A stretch of DNA of 64,000 nt from the NCBI RefSeq assembly GCF_017303375.1, contig NZ_JAFKOH010000013.1:1-64000 (forward strand), in the 5' to 3' direction. The position numbers were made by a program, and so were the translations under genes. Within the stretch, counting starts at the first letter, position 1. Each line of letters begins with the position of its first letter. This stretch comes from Bacillus sp. NTK074B. GTDB taxonomy: Bacteria; Bacillota; Bacilli; Bacillales; Bacillaceae_B. Shown one piece after another: positions 27,378 to 36,127 of the stretch. The notes under the pieces were generated by a model. It was not told the origin of the DNA and made no database searches. It saw only the letters and a program-made list of their open reading frames with translations.

Positions 27378-27878
27378 GGTGATAGGTTTTGATGTTGGTG
27401 TTTCCGGTGTTGGGGAGGTTCATGGACTGAACGATCTTAAGAGCTGTCTTTCTGGATGACAAATGGAGAAATTTCCTTACCTGTTTATTCGTTATGCTGT
27501 GTCCTAATAATAAAGAATAGTCAACGAAAGCAGATATATGTGCGCCTTTTGATTTACCACCGCACTTTTGACACTCATCGGGAAAGTTTATTAACGGTGT
27601 ATGCTTTTTCACTAATAAACTTGATATTTTTCTAATTTGTTTAAAGGGATGGTGCTCTCTTCCATGGGATTTCAGGAGAGATAGAATTCTTTCCTCTACA
27701 TTTATTTAGAAATATACCCCAAATAATAATCTAATTGTAACTCCCCTCTGTATCCGGCTTTTCGTTTAGCTAAGTCAGCTTTGACGACCTCCCATAGTGA
27801 ATGGTTAGGCCGCAATCTCTCTACTAACCTATCGTTCATTAAAATCCTTCGTGGAGTTTCTCTGTCTTTAGCAATCAA
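27355..27878 (-). pseudogene. Decayed NERD/zinc-ribbon protein gene
   Basis: Two fragments of a paralogue of the NERD protein at 17649. The first (27878-27702, 58 aa, TTG start after GGAGGA) ends with VVKADLAKRKAGYRGEL, matching IEKDLRKRKAGYKGES. The second (about 27700-27355, next frame) has HHPFKQIRKISSLLVKKHTP, one CQKCGG cysteine pair and ITNKQVRKFLHLSSRKTALKI. The nuclease core (intact residues about 57-150), the other cysteine pair and a further block are missing, so at least two internal deletions and a frame change have occurred. No function expected from the full product. Confidence 0.88.
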
Positions 27879-27980
27879 TCTATCAACTCCTCCTATTTCA
27901 TTCTTTATCTATTCGACAGAGGAGAAAAACACCCTTTATTTTTCCAAATATAATAGTGTTTCGTGAAGATTTGTCGGTGT

Positions 27981-28034
27981 GAACTGCCACCTATAATCGA
28001 ACTTGTGCCACTTACCGAACATGTGCCACTCGCC
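27981..28034. repeat. 18-bp tandem repeat upstream of the NERD remnant
   Basis: Three units begin with GAAC at 27981, 27999 and 28017. Units two and three (GAACTTGTGCCACTTACC and GAACATGTGCCACTCGCC) match at 15 of 18 positions; unit one is diverged. The array begins 103 nt upstream of the remnant's start codon. Confidence 0.75.
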
Positions 28035-28052
28035 AACTCTCCACCACCACAC

Positions 28053-28084
28053 AAAAAAACACGACCACCTCACCAGCGGTCGCG
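28053..28084 (-). terminator. Terminator of the ynj-like operon
   Basis: Minus-strand stem CGCGACC.../GGTGGTCG followed by TGTTTTTTT, just after the stop of the last operon gene. Confidence 0.82.
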
Positions 28085-28101
28085 CTCTCCAATATACATC
28101 C

Positions 28102-29529
28102 TTATCGAAATAACTCCACATATTTCTTACTCAACACAGGCAGGACGCCGTCAAACAGTTTCTCTCTCCAATACAAGTCCGCCGTTTGCTGTACAGCTGC
28201 TGCGTGATTAGGGTAAGGGTAGACCATATTGGACAGGGAACCGATCTTGCTCCCTTTTTCCATGGCATATATGACGGGCTGCATCCAGTCACCTGCACCG
28301 GAACCAACGGCATGGGCGCCGAGTATTTTCCCCCTCGAGTCTGTGATGATTTTGACGAGACCTTCTGTTCGGTGATCGGCGACGAAACGGTCGACCTTGT
28401 CCAACGTTGTCTTGTACACTTTATATTCTATTCCTTTTTCCACGGCCTCTCCTTCAGTCAGTCCAATATGGAAGATTTCCGGAGTGGTATAGGTCGTCCA
28501 TGGCAACTTACTGTAAGAAACCTTTCGTTTCAATCCAAACACGGCATTTTGGACGACGAGCTTCCCTTCCATTCCGGCTCCGTGGGTGAACGGGTAGCGG
28601 CCGTTCACATCCCCGATGGCGAAAATATGGGAATGGTTCGTCCTCAGTTCATCATTCACTTTAATGAAACCGTGGTCGTCAATCTCGACTCCGGCAGCGG
28701 ACAGGTTCAATGATTCTGTCCCAGGTTTGCGGCCGGTTGCTAAAAATAACAGGTCCCCTTCCACAGATTGCTCTACTCCGTCTTTCATATAGTGAACCGT
28801 CTTCTGCCCGCTATCCTGCTCTGAAACCCGTTTGATTTCCGCTCCATACACAAACTGAATATCCTTTTCCAGTAGTCCGGTTGCCACTTTACGGATTTCC
28901 TTATCTTCTTTCACTAATATCTCATCATTTTGTTCAAGGACCACAGCCTCTGCACCCAAGTGAGAAAATGCCTGGGCAAGTTCAAGCCCAATCGGACCTC
29001 CGCCGACGAATACAACCTTACTTGGCAGCTCCTCAACGTCAAATACCGTTTCGTTCGTATGATACTCTACCTCAGAAAGGCCGTCGATATCCGGCACGTT
29101 GGGGCTTGATCCAGTCGCCACGACAATCCTTTTCCCTGAAATTCTGTCCTCTTTCTCCACCAGTATGGTGTGAGAATCCAGGAACTCGGCTCCTCCAAAG
29201 TAAATATCGACTCCCATTTGCAGGAACCGATCAGGATCATCATGCTGTTGAATATGTGATATGGCGCCTTTGACTCTTTCTTTCACCTTCTTCATATCGA
29301 CGGTACCGTTGGTTTCGAACCCAAGAGCACTTCCATTCCGGATGGTCGAGACTTCTCTTGCTGCCTGGATGAATGCCTTTGATGGGACACAGCCAAAGTG
29401 AAGGCAGTCTCCACCAAGGAGTCCGCTTTTTTCGATGAGGGCCACTTTGGCTCCAAGGGAAGCGGCTCCCGATGCGACGGTCAGCCCACCTGCGCCTCCG
29501 CCTATGACTATTAAATCGTATTGTTCCAT
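28102..29529 (-). CDS. Pyridine nucleotide-disulfide oxidoreductase (MerA/Lpd-like)
   Basis: About 475 aa. FAD fold VIGGGAGGLT, redox-active disulfide GGDCLHFGCVPSK (Cys42/Cys47 from the chosen start), NADH fold FVGGGPIGLELAQA, and IFAIGDVNG. The C-terminal motif is PYPNHAAAVQ, lacking the His-x-x-x-x-Glu acid/base pair of dihydrolipoamide and glutathione reductases, so the electron acceptor is probably different. ATG 29535 is only 2 nt from AAGGAG; ATG 29529 is preferred. Last gene of the operon. Confidence 0.85.
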   Translation of the reverse strand: MEQYDLIVIGGGAGGLTVASGAASLGAKVALIEKSGLLGGDCLHFGCVPSKAFIQAAREVSTIRNGSALGFETNGTVDMKKVKERVKGAISHIQQHDDPDRFLQMGVDIYFGGAEFLDSHTILVEKEDRISGKRIVVATGSSPNVPDIDGLSEVEYHTNETVFDVEELPSKVVFVGGGPIGLELAQAFSHLGAEAVVLEQNDEILVKEDKEIRKVATGLLEKDIQFVYGAEIKRVSEQDSGQKTVHYMKDGVEQSVEGDLLFLATGRKPGTESLNLSAAGVEIDDHGFIKVNDELRTNHSHIFAIGDVNGRYPFTHGAGMEGKLVVQNAVFGLKRKVSYSKLPWTTYTTPEIFHIGLTEGEAVEKGIEYKVYKTTLDKVDRFVADHRTEGLVKIITDSRGKILGAHAVGSGAGDWMQPVIYAMEKGSKIGSLSNMVYPYPNHAAAVQQTADLYWREKLFDGVLPVLSKKYVELFR

Positions 29530-29541
29530 CTCCATCTCTCC

Positions 29542-30123
29542 TTATGAAAGTAATCGTTTCGCTTCTAGAAATCGTTGAATACCCGTGTACAATTCAACTG
29601 CAAAAAACAGTAAGGTCGTCCACAGGACAATAGACGGAAATAACATCATGACACTGAACAGGATAAATCCTTCCGTCCTTTCTGCTAGCCCCGCCTGGTA
29701 ATAGAATGACTTCATGCCCTGCTTTTCCGATACAGCTCCGACAGCCAGAAAAACGGTCATGGAAATGATGATGGAAACACTCAGTAAGAGGAGGGCCCAC
29801 ATGATGTCAGGGTGAAGAAAGGCAACACCGAGGATGACGCTGATCTCAACAATCCGATCAAAAGTCACGTCCATGACGGTCCCAAAGGGAGACGGCTTGG
29901 TCAACCGGGCCATCGTACCGTCCACTGCGTCGAGGAATCCGGACAACCATAATAAGATGACGGCGGGAATCGGGAACCCCAGGAAATATACCAATCCGGT
30001 GACAGCTCCCACGACAAAGGCCGTGACCGTCACTTGATTGGCCGAGAGCCCCTTCTTCAAAAACAGCCTTGCCGTTCCTTCTATACTCGGCTGCACCCAT
30101 TTGCGGGCGTGTGTGTCTAACAT
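29542..30123 (-). CDS. CDP-alcohol phosphatidyltransferase (YnjF-like)
   Basis: 193 aa membrane protein. The full catalytic signature is present: Asp65, Asp68, Gly69, Ala72, Arg73, Gly81, Asp85 and Asp89 (LDAVDGTMAR ... FGTVMDVTFD). Such enzymes transfer a phosphatidyl or diphospho-polyol moiety from CDP-alcohol to an acceptor; the acceptor here is unknown. Start after AAAGGATGG. It lies between the TVP38 protein and the disulfide reductase, as ynjF accompanies ynjBCD in E. coli. Confidence 0.88.
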   Translation of the reverse strand: MLDTHARKWVQPSIEGTARLFLKKGLSANQVTVTAFVVGAVTGLVYFLGFPIPAVILLWLSGFLDAVDGTMARLTKPSPFGTVMDVTFDRIVEISVILGVAFLHPDIMWALLLLSVSIIISMTVFLAVGAVSEKQGMKSFYYQAGLAERTEGFILFSVMMLFPSIVLWTTLLFFAVELYTGIQRFLEAKRLLS

Positions 30124-30137
30124 ATCGTTCCCATCCT

Positions 30138-30797
30138 TTACTTATCTTCTTTACCCGATAATCCCAGCCATGCTTTCATCTTCTTTTTGAAAATGATTGG
30201 TACGATGATCATGACCAGGAAAAATGCGAGGGCGAAATATAATTTCGTTCGGTCTTCTCCTACCAAGCTTGACCCCAGGAAGACGTAGCCAAACGTACCT
30301 GGTAAAATTCCGATGGCCGTCGCGAGAATGAATGGTAGGTATCTCACCTTTCCCATCCCTGCCAAATAGCTGATCAAATCAAAGTTCAGGAATGGCACGA
30401 GGCGTAAGAGCAGGACATAGAAGAAGCCGCTCTCATCCATTTTGTCCCGTATCTTCTCTAAGCGTGGGGATGGCCTTTTCAGCCATTTTGCCCCCAGGAA
30501 GGTGGCTGCATAATAGGCGACCGTGGCACCACCGAGGGCTCCGATAATAATATAAAAGAAGCCTTCCACAGCACCGAATGCGAGCCCCGCCGCAAGGGAA
30601 AGGATGGAAGCAGGGAAAAGGATCAATGGCCGGATCGTGTAAGCGGCGATGAATACAATGGGAGCCCATATGCCAAATGACACAATCCAGTCCCTGATAT
30701 CATGGGGCTTTACATGAAAGAAATTCCGGCTCAGCCACATGAGGAACAGTAATACCGCAATGAATAACATGATCTTGCCGATTTCCTTCTTCTTCAT
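30138..30797 (-). CDS. TVP38/TMEM64-family membrane protein (YdjX/YdjZ-like)
   Basis: 219 aa with an SNARE-associated/VTT domain: ILSLAAGLAFGAVEGF and the conserved LLLRLVPFLNFDLISYLAGM (about 131-150). Family members scramble or transport lipids in other systems; the role here is not known. AGGAGGG precedes the ATG. Within the operon after the ATPase gene. Confidence 0.88.
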   Translation of the reverse strand: MKKKEIGKIMLFIAVLLFLMWLSRNFFHVKPHDIRDWIVSFGIWAPIVFIAAYTIRPLILFPASILSLAAGLAFGAVEGFFYIIIGALGGATVAYYAATFLGAKWLKRPSPRLEKIRDKMDESGFFYVLLLRLVPFLNFDLISYLAGMGKVRYLPFILATAIGILPGTFGYVFLGSSLVGEDRTKLYFALAFFLVMIIVPIIFKKKMKAWLGLSGKEDK

Positions 30798-30809
30798 TAT
30801 ACTTCCCTC

Positions 30810-31775
30810 CTATTCCTCTATCTGAAACGTTCGAATGTTCTCTTCCTCTGCATAGAGCCAAACCGTATCGTTTATTGAGTCCCAATCAAGGGGAAGGTTC
30901 AGCTCCTGCCTTAGTTCTTCAACCCATATTTCATAAATATCCGTTCCTGCCATGAATAATTTTTGGCGTACCCTCCCTTTCCAACAGGGTGAGCTGAAAT
31001 CCTTTCCGGAAGAAACCACTTGAATATGGGAAGCATGAACAAACCGCTGCCCTTCCAGGATGAGGCCATCACTCATAAATGTCGCAACGAAGGCGGAGAC
31101 GGGATGGTAATAGACATCCTCGGGACTACCGATTTGCACGAAACGACCTTCTTGTAACACTGCCACGCGATCTCCCATCTCATATGCCTCATCACGGTCA
31201 TGGGTCACGAATAGGACCGTGGTCTCCTCTTCCTTTAGAATGTTCCGGACCCATTGTCTCAACTCTTTCCTCAGCTGCAGATCAAGACTGCTGAATGGTT
31301 CGTCCAAAAGCAATAGTTTTGGCTTCAGTATAAGGGACCGGATAAGGGAAACCCTTTGCTGCTGCCCCCCGGAAAGCTCTGAAGGGTAATGGTGAACGAA
31401 TTCCCCGAGTCCGACTCTTTCTATATAATCCTTCGCTCTCTTCTTGTTTTCCTTATTGCTCCCTTTCATTTTTAACCCGTACATGACATTTTCAAGAACG
31501 TTCATATGGGGGAAAAGTAAGGGCTGTTGAAAGACCATGCCTATGGGGCGGTTCTGGGGCTTGATGGAGGAAATATCGCTGCTTTCTATTAACACTTTTC
31601 CCTTCGTGGCAGATTCTAAGCCTGATAGAATGCGGAGTAAGGTCGACTTCCCTGAACCTGAAGCTCCAACGAGTGACAGAATCTCTCCTTTTTCCAAGGC
31701 AAGGGTTGTGTCGGACAATATTTCTTTTCCTTTAAATGTTTTGGATATCCCTTGTATCTTTATAAATGAACTCAC
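30810..31775 (-). CDS. ABC transporter ATPase (YnjD-like)
   Basis: About 321 aa. Walker A GASGSGKST, Q-loop FQQPLLFP, signature LSGGQQQR, Walker B LLLLDEPFSSLD, H-loop VTHDRDEA, and a C-terminal regulatory extension of about 100 residues. GTG 31775 overlaps the permease stop as GTGA and follows GGGAGGAAG; the open frame to 31826 lies inside the permease gene. Energises the two permeases encoded upstream. Confidence 0.92.
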   Translation of the reverse strand: MSSFIKIQGISKTFKGKEILSDTTLALEKGEILSLVGASGSGKSTLLRILSGLESATKGKVLIESSDISSIKPQNRPIGMVFQQPLLFPHMNVLENVMYGLKMKGSNKENKKRAKDYIERVGLGEFVHHYPSELSGGQQQRVSLIRSLILKPKLLLLDEPFSSLDLQLRKELRQWVRNILKEEETTVLFVTHDRDEAYEMGDRVAVLQEGRFVQIGSPEDVYYHPVSAFVATFMSDGLILEGQRFVHASHIQVVSSGKDFSSPCWKGRVRQKLFMAGTDIYEIWVEELRQELNLPLDWDSINDTVWLYAEEENIRTFQIEE

Positions 31776-32569
31776 CTTTTCTTCCTCCCTCTTTGCTGCT
31801 GATATGGGAGCATGAACGTTAAACACCCCTCAAGAATGAGATAAAACGCAATGGGGATGAGGGCGAACACAATGGAGAATGCTGCCATGACCGCCTCATC
31901 TGCCGTATTGGTAAACGGATAGTACACCATCGCCAGAGTCACCACGTTCCCTCCCCCAATGATTGCCGTCAAAACGTATTGACTTAAAGAAATGACAATC
32001 GTCAGGAATAATACACTTCGGATACTTGGTAACAGAAGCGGTAATTCAATATGGTACAGACGCTGAATGGCACTCCCTCCAAGGATGGTCGATTGTTCGA
32101 TTAATTTGGTACCGATGCGTTCATAGCCTGTTTTAAACATTTTGATGCTGTAAGGGATGGTCGGAACCAAATGAACAAGGGCCACACCCAGCCAGTGATC
32201 GGAAAGGCCGTATCGTATGAACGTGATATGAAGTCCGATCGCTACAACCAATACAGGTATAAAGAGGGGGAGCATCAGAAGTGCTTCAAGCACCGCCTTT
32301 CCCCTGAAAGAGGATAAGGCAGAGGCTTTTCCTGAGGTGAGCCCGATCAGCAGATTGAGGGCAAGGACAATAAGGGCAATCCAAATCGAAACTCCGATGG
32401 AATCGAGGAATTCCCCTTCATGCCATAACAGTCTCCAAGCCCTTACGTGTGGTTCACCCATATCCGGACTCCCCCATACCCATACACCAAAAAAGCTTTT
32501 GTAAAGCAGAAAGAGAATGGGAAAGACGAAAAGGATGAAGGAAATACTGTAAAATAACGATTTTCTCAT
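31772..32569 (-). CDS. ABC transporter permease 2 (YnjC C-half-like)
   Basis: About 265 aa, six membrane segments, with the EAA-loop region EQSTILGGSAIQRLYHIELPL (about 165-185) that contacts the ATPase. ATG 32569 follows AGAGGTG; the frame is open to 32590. Pairs with the permease at 32580. In E. coli YnjC both halves are one fused protein. Confidence 0.9.
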   Translation of the reverse strand: MRKSLFYSISFILFVFPILFLLYKSFFGVWVWGSPDMGEPHVRAWRLLWHEGEFLDSIGVSIWIALIVLALNLLIGLTSGKASALSSFRGKAVLEALLMLPLFIPVLVVAIGLHITFIRYGLSDHWLGVALVHLVPTIPYSIKMFKTGYERIGTKLIEQSTILGGSAIQRLYHIELPLLLPSIRSVLFLTIVISLSQYVLTAIIGGGNVVTLAMVYYPFTNTADEAVMAAFSIVFALIPIAFYLILEGCLTFMLPYQQQRGRKKR

Positions 32570-32579
32570 GTTAACACCT

Positions 32580-33443
32580 CTAATTCCCAATCCCTTTAGT
32601 GATGTGCATCCGTATCTTGTTCGTGCTATAAAGGACGGCCCACATGAAGATCCCGATGACGAGACCTGTCAGGACAAGGGAGGCAAACGCCAGTGGACGG
32701 TCACTCCAGTTGCCGCTGTAAAACCAGTCATATGCAAGGATTGGAAGCATCTGCGGGGACGTCACCCCAAGCAGCTGAGGAACCTCAAATGCGGTAAATA
32801 TGAAAGCAAATAATATTGCACCGGTTTCAATAAACACCGGCAAAATCAAAGGCCATTCCGCCACCCAAAAAGCTTGATACGGACCCGCTCCAAGTAAGGA
32901 AGCGACCTCTTTATAGCTTTTTGAAAGGGTTGCATATACTGGGAGCAGCATCAGAGTCACAAACGGAACCTCCTTCCATACATATGTCAGGATAATACCG
33001 ATCCCGCCCCGGTCCTGAACCAAAATCGGAAATTGACTGCGATCGTCAATCCATCCAATCATCCCGGAAATAGTTGAAAAAAACCCGCTCTGATTAAAAA
33101 GTAAGTAGACAAGATAAGCCCAGACAAAATGGGGAACGAGCATTGGGATCCACACGAGCAGTTTATGTCTGGTTTCCTTTAATAAAGGAGAGAATGCCTT
33201 CACGATCGCCAAGCCGATCACAAGGGCCAGGACGGTGGAGACGGTCGTCACCGTCAAGCTGAAGAGGATAGATGAGACAAAACGATCCTCTTCAAACAAC
33301 TTTCCGTAATGCCTGAAGGTGAAGACTCCCCCATCCCTAACACTTTCAAGGATCGCAAGGACGATTCCCAATCCCGGAATCAGGAGAAAGAAGAGGATGC
33401 CCGGTATGATCAGAACGGCATTATTGACCTTCAGCCACTTCAT
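32580..33443 (-). CDS. ABC transporter permease 1 (YnjC N-half-like)
   Basis: 287 aa with six membrane segments and the ATPase-contact region (KEVASLLGAGPYQAFW near 179-194). The start overlaps the 3' end of the binding-protein gene by 23 nt, and AAAGGAG lies upstream. Forms the membrane channel with permease 2. Confidence 0.9.
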   Translation of the reverse strand: MKWLKVNNAVLIIPGILFFLLIPGLGIVLAILESVRDGGVFTFRHYGKLFEEDRFVSSILFSLTVTTVSTVLALVIGLAIVKAFSPLLKETRHKLLVWIPMLVPHFVWAYLVYLLFNQSGFFSTISGMIGWIDDRSQFPILVQDRGGIGIILTYVWKEVPFVTLMLLPVYATLSKSYKEVASLLGAGPYQAFWVAEWPLILPVFIETGAILFAFIFTAFEVPQLLGVTSPQMLPILAYDWFYSGNWSDRPLAFASLVLTGLVIGIFMWAVLYSTNKIRMHITKGIGN

Positions 33444-34653
33444 GGATCCAGTTCTCCTTTAACCATTCTACATAAGCAGCATCGAGCTCACCATTAAAGG
33501 ATTCTTCAAGCGTAGATGCCTCCAGCACACTTTCTCCACGTTCGATCTCCATGAATTTCTTCTTCCAGTCTTCATCAAGCTTTTCATAAGAAATCGGTGA
33601 GCTTTCCCCCCAATAATCCGGCTTCAGTTTCTCGTACTGTGCTTCCGGGGATAGGAACTCATTAATGGCCACCATGGCCCCCTCTTTATTGGGGCTGTTG
33701 AATGGAATCGACAGGAAATGAGTATTTCCGATCGATCCGACGTCTTCAAGGAGGAAGGACTTTGTGCTTTCAGGAAACACTCCGTCTTTGATCAAATGCT
33801 CAGCCCTTGCTTCGTTATAGCCCATCGTCATCCATACTTCTCCCTGGCTGTACAGCTTATCCAGATCCGTCAGGGTGGAAGGGTAGGTCTCACCATTCCT
33901 CCACAGGTATGGCTTCATTTCATTCAATTCGGTCCAGACATCCTTTCCGATTTCGTTCGCTCTTTCTTCATCAAATCCAACCTGTGCCAAATTCTTGTCG
34001 GTTTTCGCATAAAGAAGATGTCTAAGAAAGGCATTCCCCGTAAAATCACTCGGGTTAGGATAAGTGAATTTCCCCGGATTTTCTTTCATGAAGGCTTTTA
34101 ACTCTTCAAAAGTAGCAGGAGGATTTTGCATTTTTTCACTGTTATAGAAAAAGACGAATTGAACTTTTCCCCACGGGGCTTCAAACCCCTCTGTTTCGGT
34201 CCCGAAGTCGTATTTAAACGCGTCACTATTTGTATCAAAGTATTTTTTATAGTTCGGCAGTTTGTCCGTGAAGGCTCCTGCCAGGAGATCATTTTCTTTT
34301 GCATTTTTAAAATTTTCTCCGTTGACCCAGACGATATCGATCGTTCCCTTTTCTTTGCCTGCCCGCTTCTCAGTTTGTAGCTTCTGAAGGATTTCAGCTG
34401 TATTCAATGGTACCCGGTTCAGTTCTATGTTGTTCCTTTCTTTCAGCAAGGGAACCATGACGTCATCAATATACCCGTTGATCCCGTCGTCTCCTCCCCA
34501 CATGAATAGATTCACTTTGCTCCCTTTCGCTTTTGAAGCGATGCCCTCCCAATCATCGTCCGGAAGTTTACCCGTATCACTTGCATCCGAAGAGCCACAA
34601 GCGGATACTAATAGTAAGGAAATCATGCTCATCATAGCCAACCATTTTCTCAT
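33421..34653 (-). CDS. ABC transporter substrate-binding lipoprotein (YnjB-like)
   Basis: About 410 aa. Signal peptide and lipobox LLVSAC, then FMWGGDDGINGYIDD, IDIVWVNGENFKNAKENDLL, APWGKVQFVFFYNSEKM and YPNPSDFTGNAFL. These segments closely match my recollection of E. coli YnjB (AWGGDNAINRYLDW, LLWVNGENF, SPWGGAQLTF, YPRPPDFTGTAF). The ligand is unknown. ATG 34653 follows GAGGAG; the frame to 34791 is not coding-like. First gene of the operon. Confidence 0.92.
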   Translation of the reverse strand: MRKWLAMMSMISLLLVSACGSSDASDTGKLPDDDWEGIASKAKGSKVNLFMWGGDDGINGYIDDVMVPLLKERNNIELNRVPLNTAEILQKLQTEKRAGKEKGTIDIVWVNGENFKNAKENDLLAGAFTDKLPNYKKYFDTNSDAFKYDFGTETEGFEAPWGKVQFVFFYNSEKMQNPPATFEELKAFMKENPGKFTYPNPSDFTGNAFLRHLLYAKTDKNLAQVGFDEERANEIGKDVWTELNEMKPYLWRNGETYPSTLTDLDKLYSQGEVWMTMGYNEARAEHLIKDGVFPESTKSFLLEDVGSIGNTHFLSIPFNSPNKEGAMVAINEFLSPEAQYEKLKPDYWGESSPISYEKLDEDWKKKFMEIERGESVLEASTLEESFNGELDAAYVEWLKENWIHEVAEGQ

Positions 34654-34857
34654 CCATCCTACTCCTCTGCGTTTTACTATAATTCTATTGTACTGAACAC
34701 AATAATATAAAAAAGTAATCTGCCTTACATATAGCCTATTGGAAGAAATGAGGAAGAGGAGGAACACATCCTCCTGTGTCTTCATGCTCATCTTCCATAA
34801 GGTGTGTAACCTTTTGCATCATAACATGTCTACTATGGTAAGGAGGTGACGTTCAAC

Positions 34858-35346
34858 ATGAAACGACTAATGATGATGACGATCATTCTTATGGCGGGGT
34901 TGACCGGATGTGGGACGGCTGATGACAATGGCAGCGGGCCGACGAATAAAGGAACAGACCAGGAAGCAGGTGAAGATATGTCTGTACAGAAAGGGATTGT
35001 TGCAGGAGCAATGGAACCTTCATTAACAAAACAAGATTCGGAAGATCAGAATGTTTATGTATATTCAGTAAAAAACCAAACAGAGCAAGAAAAAACGTTT
35101 ATCTTTTCATCGGGTCAGAAAATCGACTATGAACTGAAGAACGACAAAGGTGAAGTCATATATAAAGATTCGAAAAATAAGATGTACACCCAGGCAATAC
35201 AGGAAATCACAGTGAAGCAGGCCGAAGAATTTTCTCAGAAGATTGTTCTGCCCAAACTCGAAAGCGGTACGTATACCCTAACGGTTTGGATGACGGCCAA
35301 AGGGGATCAAGATTATAAAGCAACGGCAAAAGTCCAAATCAAATAG
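34858..35346 (+). CDS. Lipoprotein with BsuPI-type proteinase-inhibitor domain
   Basis: About 162 aa: lipobox LMAGLTGC, a low-complexity linker, and a BsuPI-like beta-sandwich (KTFIFSSGQKIDYELKNDKGEVIYKDS ... SGTYTLTVWMTAKGD, broken here into two segments). Related to the intracellular proteinase inhibitor of B. subtilis but exported and lipid-anchored. AAGGAGG is 11 nt from ATG 34858; a GTG at 34846 is too close to it. Divergent from the ynj-like operon. Confidence 0.82.
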   Translation: MKRLMMMTIILMAGLTGCGTADDNGSGPTNKGTDQEAGEDMSVQKGIVAGAMEPSLTKQDSEDQNVYVYSVKNQTEQEKTFIFSSGQKIDYELKNDKGEVIYKDSKNKMYTQAIQEITVKQAEEFSQKIVLPKLESGTYTLTVWMTAKGDQDYKATAKVQIK

Positions 35347-35355
35347 GTATATAAA

Positions 35356-35393
35356 AAGGATTAATCTTACACACATTGTGAGATTAATCCTTT
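35356..35393. terminator. Bidirectional terminator
   Basis: AAAGGATTAATCT (35356-35368) pairs with AGATTAATCCTTT (35381-35393), with A/T runs on both sides, between convergent genes. It overlaps the end of sfsA. Confidence 0.92.
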
Positions 35394-36127
35394 TTCGTAT
35401 ATACAGGTATAGGTCCATCCAAAGAGATGCGATCGGGCGTCACGATGCAGCTTCTTCCAAAGAAACGGACACCTTGATATGCGGCCATTTCCATCACCTG
35501 GGCAAAATGGGGATCGATTTCAGGCGCGGAGGTGATTCCCCGTAAGTCCTTCCGCTGGGCAATAAATAAGACCGCTGATTGGTAGTTTCCCTTCCTTTGC
35601 AAATGGGTGAGTTCCTCTACATGCCTCGCTCCCCTTGCTGTAACGGAATCGGGAAATTTACCTATTCCATTTTCCACCATGGTGACGCTTTTTACCTCAA
35701 GTAGTAATTTTTGATCATTTTGTTTATGTTTAAGTAAGAAGTCAAAGCGAGACCCCCCTACCTTATATTCGGCTTTTTCGAGGCGCCAATCGTTTAGTTC
35801 CTCTAACGTTTCCAATTGCAGGGCTTCACGTACGAGGGTATTCGGGTATTGAGTATTCAATGAAACATAGATATCGTTTGTGGGATCGTGGGTCATCACT
35901 GCCGACCATTTCGTTTTCCTTTTGGGATCTTTGGATTCCTGGAGCCAAATTGGTCCTCCGGGTACCAAAAGGTCCTTCAATCTTCCGGGGTCAGGCAAGT
36001 GGACTTTTTCTCTTGAACCTGAAGGAAGCTGACACATTAACACAAACCGATTGAGTCTCTCAAGAAAGATCCCTTGAACCAGGGTATCCTGGAATGGTAT
36101 CTCTATCAAGGCTTCACGCCCCCTCAT
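35384..36127 (-). CDS. sfsA: SfsA-family DNA/RNA nuclease-fold protein
   Basis: 247 aa SfsA: HLPDPGRLKDLL near the N-terminus, GSRFDFLL and LLLEVKSVT with the PD-(D/E)XK-like Asp and Glu/Lys, and FPDSVTARGARHVEEL. Named for sugar fermentation stimulation in E. coli; likely a nucleic acid binding or processing protein. Its ATG overlaps the stop of the upstream gene by 4 nt. Confidence 0.93.
   Translation of the reverse strand: MRGREALIEIPFQDTLVQGIFLERLNRFVLMCQLPSGSREKVHLPDPGRLKDLLVPGGPIWLQESKDPKRKTKWSAVMTHDPTNDIYVSLNTQYPNTLVREALQLETLEELNDWRLEKAEYKVGGSRFDFLLKHKQNDQKLLLEVKSVTMVENGIGKFPDSVTARGARHVEELTHLQRKGNYQSAVLFIAQRKDLRGITSAPEIDPHFAQVMEMAAYQGVRFFGRSCIVTPDRISLDGPIPVYTKKD

Noticed and set aside
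27781..27966. 61-residue plus-strand frame
   Set aside because: Antisense to the NERD remnant, whose homology on the other strand is clear.
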